Positions 16,926 through 20,903 of a DNA stretch of 20,903 nucleotides are shown here, piece by piece (position 1 is the first letter of the stretch; each line of letters begins with the position of its first letter). The DNA lies in contig BFEA01000350.1 in NCBI GenBank assembly GCA_003427395.1, forward strand, positions 1,365,255 through 1,386,157. The letters run 5' to 3'. Under the pieces are notes generated by a model. The model ran no database searches, was not told the DNA's origin, and was given only the letters and a program-made list of their open reading frames with translations. The translations under genes and the position numbers were made by a program. Source of the DNA: Chara braunii. Its lineage: Eukaryota > Streptophyta > Charophyceae > Charales > Characeae.

Positions 16926-18585
16926 GTCCCACAGTCTTCAAGGTAAGTGTGGAACTAAAGGCAAAAAAAAAAAAAAAAAAACTTTCCCTCTCCCTTTTTC
17001 CTCATTTTCCTCCAACCTCTCTCCCTTACTTGCTTCGCTGCTACGTCTGTTTCCACCCTCACCAAATGTACAAATTGAGAATGAATCTCTCGCTAGATCA
17101 CGATCAGATGCACCTCCCAATGACGCGATCGCCCACACTCCACCTCCTTATTCTGTTCACCAGCATGCTCGCCAAAATGTAAGTTTTTCTCTCTCTTCTT
17201 TAATCATGCTTTCTTCGTCCCTCCCCTTCCTCACGTCTACTTTCTTATCTCCTCCCTCTAATCTCCTTCCCTCTCGTGTTCTCGGCTCCTTCTAACTTCA
17301 AGTCTGGCTTCGATGCCCCTTGGTGATGTGGATTAAGCCCGACGAGGATGGTGGTCGTGCCTAATGAACGAGCCCACGACTGGATAAAGACGATGATGTC
17401 CACCGCTGTGCCCGCTGAAAAGGATGGCGAATACTACTGTCACCCGCGCCCGACTCCTCACGAAATGTGCTAAATGAGAATGAACCTATTCGCCTAAACA
17501 CGCCCAAGTACTTGCCCGCGCCCTAATAGCGACCACGGACCAGCAACCAGATCGCAGCGAGCTCCTCCTCTCCTGCCAGCAGGATCATCGATGATGAGTA
17601 GGACGAGTACGTCAAACGCTCTCCGTAATGGTGATGACGGCAGAATCATGAAAGCGCCGCATGAAGGTGATTCTGTTGCTAACTAATGATGGCCGCGACC
17701 TCCCTTGATTACGACGACCGCTGGCAGATCAGCCTTACTTAGGCGCTTACCAAACTTCCCAGGATGAAAATGGATCTTCACTCAAATATAGTCTGATGCT
17801 GCGCCAGGTAAGCTCCACTTGTCCTTCTCTTCCCCTCAATTGGCCCCTTTCTCCTCCGCATATCACCCCGTTACGTACGCTTGCGCCCGCTTTCAGAAGG
17901 CTACACCCGATGCATATTGAAGCGTACCTTCCACTTGGAATCGGGAGGATCTCTCGAGGTAAGCACTCCTTCTTCCCCTTCTCACATATGTTGCCCTCAG
18001 TTCTCCTCACTTTCCTTCGTGCCGAATCGAGCGAAGACAACGGTCGTGACGTCGCTTACTGTGACAGCTACGTCAGGAGGATGATGGTCAGCAGGATTTC
18101 GACAAGCATCAAATGGTGGTTGTCGACGAAAACGAAGAGAGTCGATTGTGATGACGATTGCAGCGTCAAGCTGAAGTGAGCGACTAATGCCCTAGCTTCA
18201 TTCGTCGTCAGTTGAGTAAAACGAGAATGAACTTGCCTCCAGATTATGGTCAGGTACGTGATTGGGCAGCAGCCAGGTACGTACACGCTCCCCTGCTCTC
18301 GCGCATCCCCTTATCACTACACCGCCAAGGCCGCACGCTGGTCACGGATTCGGACCATACCGTCTAACTCGCTACGCTGGAGAACCCCAAAATCCTCTCT
18401 TGCCTCCCTCTAAATCGCTAAGTAACAGAGGAGATTCGCCCCTCCTTCTCCTTGTTTCCCTTGCCTTCGTCGTCTCCTTCCTGCTTCCTCGTCGTCTATT
18501 TCGACGCATCCGACATTCGTAGCTTGGCGCTAGCGGTCGGTTCCATCGAAACTGGCAGTACGTCGGCAATCTCGTATGAAAACGC
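16926..18585. other. Unassigned pyrimidine-rich sequence with donor-like motifs
   Basis: An A19 run (16963-16981) is followed by long CT-rich stretches. GTAAG or GTACG after a possible exon end occurs at about 16942, 17180, 17809, 17959 and 18254. GAGAATGAA-type phrases recur near 17080, 17478 and 18220. A decayed long repeat or untranslated/intronic sequence are both possible. The longest open frames (about 130 codons near 16891-17295 and 17796-18179) are low-complexity or unrecognisable and I do not call them genes. Confidence 0.35.
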
Positions 18586-18640
18586 AAAAAAATACATCGG
18601 GGTTCCCCAGCTTTATACGTGTCATCCTTGCGCAGGGGTC

Positions 18641-18672
<32 letters not shown>

Positions 18673-18690
18673 ACGGATGTCCCGAAGGAC
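18586..18690 (-). ncRNA. U6 spliceosomal snRNA gene or retro-pseudogene
   Basis: The minus strand carries a U6 sequence of near-normal length (98 nt plus T7). It starts GTCCTTCGGGAC, a perfect 4-bp stem with a TTCG loop as in the U6 5' stem-loop. Next come AAAATTGGAACGATACAGAG with the ACAGAGA box, GATTAGCATG with the AGC triad, and CCCCTGCGCAAGGATGACAC of the internal stem-loop. The usual ATGGCCCC reads ATGACCCC. The last 25 nt before the T run differ clearly from the plant U6 3' end. U6 forms the catalytic core of the spliceosome with U2 and is made by Pol III; the TTTTTTT at 18592-18586 would terminate it. I see no TATA box or plant upstream element just before it, so a retro-pseudogene or part of a SINE is as likely as an active gene. 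Confidence 0.8.
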
Positions 18691-18759
18691 CGCGGCCAAG
18701 CGGTGGCCTTGGAGCGTCGCTGATGAGTTGACCAAGACTCAGCAATTCTGAAATAGCGA

Positions 18760-18831
18760 GCTCCAACACCTGGATTCGAACCCGGGTCCGTATTTCAATC
18801 AGTTCATAAGTGTACCCACTGAGCTAGGCTC
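18760..18831 (-). other. tRNA-related sequence with A and B boxes (SINE head or tRNA relic)
   Basis: On the minus strand, TAGCTCAGTGG (18826-18816) fits the Pol III A box and GGTTCGAATCC (18782-18772) fits the B box, with spacing normal for a tRNA. The T-arm has one mismatch, and the 7-nt acceptor arms (GAGCCTA against TGTTGGA) do not pair, so it is not a functional tRNA. It lies about 70 bp upstream of the U6-like sequence on the same strand. A tRNA-derived SINE head or a tRNA pseudogene are the likely explanations. Confidence 0.6.
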
Positions 18832-18883
18832 ATGGGCCTCACAATCGGCCCCGGTACCGGTGCCGGGCCGCATCCCAGATCAA

Positions 18884-18931
18884 GTAAAAATAAAAATAAT
18901 AATTAACAAAACTTAGAAAAATTTAGAAAAA
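18884..18931 (-). repeat. A/T-rich tail between the two tRNA-related sequences
   Basis: On the plus strand this is an A-rich run of AAAAATAAAAATAAT type; on the minus strand it is T-rich. It sits downstream (minus-strand sense) of the second tRNA-related head at 19154 and just upstream of the first. That is where the 3' end of a SINE-like unit starting at 19154 would be expected, although a T-rich rather than A-rich tail in that sense is atypical. Confidence 0.35.
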
Positions 18932-19093
18932 GACGGAGTAGGGGAGGAGGACCGCTGGTACTTGGTCCTTGGCCCTGCCTTGTGGGCTCATGGTCGGATC
19001 CCCCAGCAAAACTAAGGGGGATAGTCCAGCAGGACCCTCAACCCCTCAGTTCTAGCTCCGTAGCGCTCCTCCGCTCCTCCAATGCTGGTTGCT

Positions 19094-19154
19094 GGTCTCG
19101 ATCCCGGGATTTGCTGGCTGAAAGTTCAGTACGTTAACCAATAGGGCTAAGCGC
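19094..19154 (-). other. Second tRNA-related sequence with degenerate A and B boxes
   Basis: On the minus strand it starts GCGCTTAGCCCTATTGGTTA; TAGCCCTATTGG (19149-19138) is A-box-like and GGATCGAGACC (19104-19094) differs from the B-box consensus by one base. The spacing is tRNA-like. No clean cloverleaf can be drawn. With the neighbouring relic it suggests two head-to-tail Pol III-derived elements pointing the same way. Confidence 0.45.
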
Positions 19155-20079
19155 AAGCCTGACCCTAGCACACGTGAATTCCTATATCTGTAATATTTGC
19201 AGCCTGCCTGACCCTGTAATTAGTGCACCAAGGCCGTTGCTTGCCCCGCCTTTCGCGCCCATGGCTTCGCAATGCTATGCGTGGCTACTTGGGAGGATAA
19301 TTATTGCTCAGCTCACCACGCGCTTTGCCCCGCCATACTACGGTCGCGGGCCGAGACTTTCATAGCCCTCCTCACTCGTTAAACGAGCGCATTTTTTACC
19401 CCTTTTGGTTGGAAAGACCCCGACTTTTACTCATGTCGTACCAAGTTAAAGTTTTCCTCAACTCCCACCGTCGACACTTATTATAGCCTGACCTAGTACT
19501 TGCATACTCCATACGGTGCGGCCCCAAAAATGTCGCCTTCTTTGTAAGTCAACCAAAATTTTCCTCCTAGATATAATTTCAGCGGCTAAGTTTTGCGTTG
19601 ACCGTGACTTCGTCAGCATGCCCGAGGTTGCGGCTTGCGTAGCGTCATCCAAACTCCAACTTATTTCTAACTCGGATCGCCGATTGGTTCGTTCGTTTGT
19701 ACTGATTAAATATCTAGTTGAACTAACGCGTGCTCACGAAGAGCATGCCCACACACCCTCTGATCTAAAAGCGCGAGCGTCATTCCCAACCTCTGAGTGT
19801 TGGTTGTGGTTACTCAGAAACGGGACACTCCCTCGGATATCGTTGAAAACGCACTTTTTGTGATATGCAGAAATGTGCCCAAATACCCTTGTAAGGGTAT
19901 TCAGGACGACAACGCTTTTAACAAAAAATCGAAAAAGCCCCTCGAAAGGAGGGTCCTTGCCTTTTGGTCCGTAAAATTTTTTTGAACTCCACAGGCCCGT
20001 CCTTCGAGGGGCCTTCGCAAAAATCCTGCCGAAATATGTTGGTCCATTTGCATCGGACCCAATTGCGCTGCCGTAAACG
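19155..20079. other. Unassigned sequence with two small inverted repeats
   Basis: No coding frame, RNA gene or known element is supported. The longest open frame (115 codons from 19516) matches nothing I know. AATACCCTTGTAAGGGTATT at 19882-19901 is a 9-bp stem with a 2-base loop. GCCCCTCGAAAGGAGGG (19937-19953) pairs with 19996-20012 at 14 of 17 positions. An A19 run follows at 20080-20098. Confidence 0.4.
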
Positions 20080-20098
20080 AAAAAAAAAAAAAAAAAAA

Positions 20099-20457
20099 CT
20101 TTGTTTTTTTTGTGCTCGCGGTTTTTAGGGAACAGGACAGGGGGATGGCGGCTATTAGGTATCAGGGGAAAATCGAGGTCTCATCGCGGCGAGTGTCACG
20201 GTACGATTGATTGACTTACCGTGAGGGCACAGGTGCTCAGCCCGTAGTTTGTTTGTTTATGTCGTTTGAGAAGGGTAAGGTAGTGAATCTGTTGTATGTA
20301 TGTTTTTTCATGTTCGCTATACACAACTCGAAGAGAGTGTGTGTGGGGGGTCCCGGTTTTTGCCTTATTCACGATGTTCATTGGACGCTGGACCCAGTTT
20401 CCAGCAGGTGGCGCTCCCCATCAATAGACGGGAGAATGTATGTGCATGTGTATGTGA

Positions 20458-20460
<3 letters not shown>
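20099..20460. other. Unassigned sequence before the GT/GA microsatellite
   Basis: Nothing recognisable was found on either strand. GTGTGTGTGGGGGG-like sequence near 20336-20350 and a CAGCAGGTGGCGCTCC phrase near 20402 are noted only as composition. Confidence 0.3.

Positions 20461-20509
<49 letters not shown>
20461..20509. repeat. GT then AG compound microsatellite
   Basis: GT units run to 20490 and switch to about nine to ten AG units up to 20509. The foldback element begins at once after this. Confidence 0.95.
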
Positions 20510-20512
20510 AGT

Positions 20513-20833
20513 AGCCATTTCGTCAAAACGGACATATTATATTTTTTGAACGAAATCAAAACTGATTTTTTTTGCCAAAATCCGGTCGAAATTTTTTGCT
20601 CCTGGGGGTCCGGCATTCCCAAACCTACATGTATCTGGTCTATGGTTGAGACCAGATACCAAAAAAAAAAAAAATGTATCTGGTCTCAACCATAGACCAG
20701 ATACATGTAGGGGGTCCGGCGTTTTGGGAACGCCGAACCCCCAGGAGCAAAAAATTCTGACCGGATTTTGGCAAAAAAAGTCAGTTTTGATTTCGTTCAA
20801 AAAATATAATATGTCCGTTTTGACGAAATGGCT
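20513..20833. mobile_element. Foldback (long-TIR MITE-like) element, about 321 bp
   Basis: Left arm 20513-20659 and right arm 20676-20833 are inverted copies around C-A14-T. AGCCATTTCGTCAAAACGGA at the left end matches the right end in reverse complement, and the outer 100 bp differ at only a few positions. The inner 29 bp (20631-20659 and 20676-20704) are exact reverse complements, and each is itself a hairpin (GTATCTGGTCT with AGACCAGATAC). The right arm holds an extra hairpin half (CCGGCGTTTTGGGAACGCCG) that is shortened in the left arm. GA microsatellite lies on both sides in the same orientation, so the element probably inserted into a GA run. No coding capacity. Confidence 0.8.

Positions 20834-20899
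<66 letters not shown>
20834..20899. repeat. GA microsatellite
   Basis: About 32 GA units run to the end of the window. It is probably the continuation of the GA run left of the foldback element. Confidence 0.95.
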
Positions 20900-20901
<2 letters not shown>

Positions 20902-20903
20902 CG

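Noticed and set aside
18760-18831. Functional tRNA gene on the minus strand
   Set aside because: A and B boxes are good, but the acceptor arms do not pair, the T-stem has a mismatch and no clean anticodon arm can be drawn.
19516-19863. 115-codon open frame as a protein gene
   Set aside because: No recognisable motif, no supporting context and a length expected by chance in this composition.
19937-20012. Hairpin terminator or small RNA from the imperfect inverted repeat
   Set aside because: Arms match at only 14 of 17 positions with a 42-base loop, and no gene ends next to it.

Overview
The window is nuclear eukaryotic DNA, most likely from a streptophyte (green plant or charophyte alga). 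The evidence is a DUF659-type hAT transposase, dense microsatellites, kilobases of diverged satellite DNA and a plant-like U6 snRNA sequence on the minus strand. The transposase style suggests a large, repeat-rich genome such as that of a stonewort (Chara), but the sequence alone does not prove this. I see no convincingly intact host protein gene.

Layout. 1-1955 is an irregular array of short, self-complementary words built on AACCGGTT. 2101-5817 is a decayed hAT transposase gene: BED-type zinc finger, DUF659/catalytic region, hAT dimerisation domain, acidic tract, poly-Gln tract and a basic AT-hook-like tail. It is broken by an in-frame TGA, two or more frameshifts and a cluster of four stops. 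It also contains an assembly join, one N between two identical 95-bp copies. 5843-6790 holds microsatellites, a 26-bp repeat, a 39-bp repeat with a 117-bp higher-order unit, and more AACCGGTT array.

7028-11130 is satellite A (about 102-bp units), interrupted twice by insertions of nearly 800 bp, each bounded by TTAA. 11131-14799 is satellite B (151-bp units, 20 copies). It is interrupted once by a 677-bp hairpin-rich element flanked by a 9-bp target duplication. Removing that element restores the 151-bp phase exactly.

14800-18585 is mostly unresolved sequence with CAG-rich and pyrimidine-rich stretches. 18586-18690 (minus) is a full-length U6-like sequence ending in a T7 run. On the same strand, upstream of it, are two tRNA-related sequences with recognisable A and B boxes, so this part looks like Pol III-derived retroelement debris or an unusual U6 locus. 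19155-20460 is mostly featureless. 20513-20833 is a long foldback (MITE-like) element sitting in a GA microsatellite.

The window does not read as an operon or pathway. It is a heterochromatin-like mosaic of satellites, nested insertions and one dead autonomous transposon. The most informative features are the phase-restoring insertions, the satellite whose every unit carries an exon-end/splice-donor-like motif, the AACCGGTT arrays on both sides of the transposase, and the tRNA-like/U6 arrangement.
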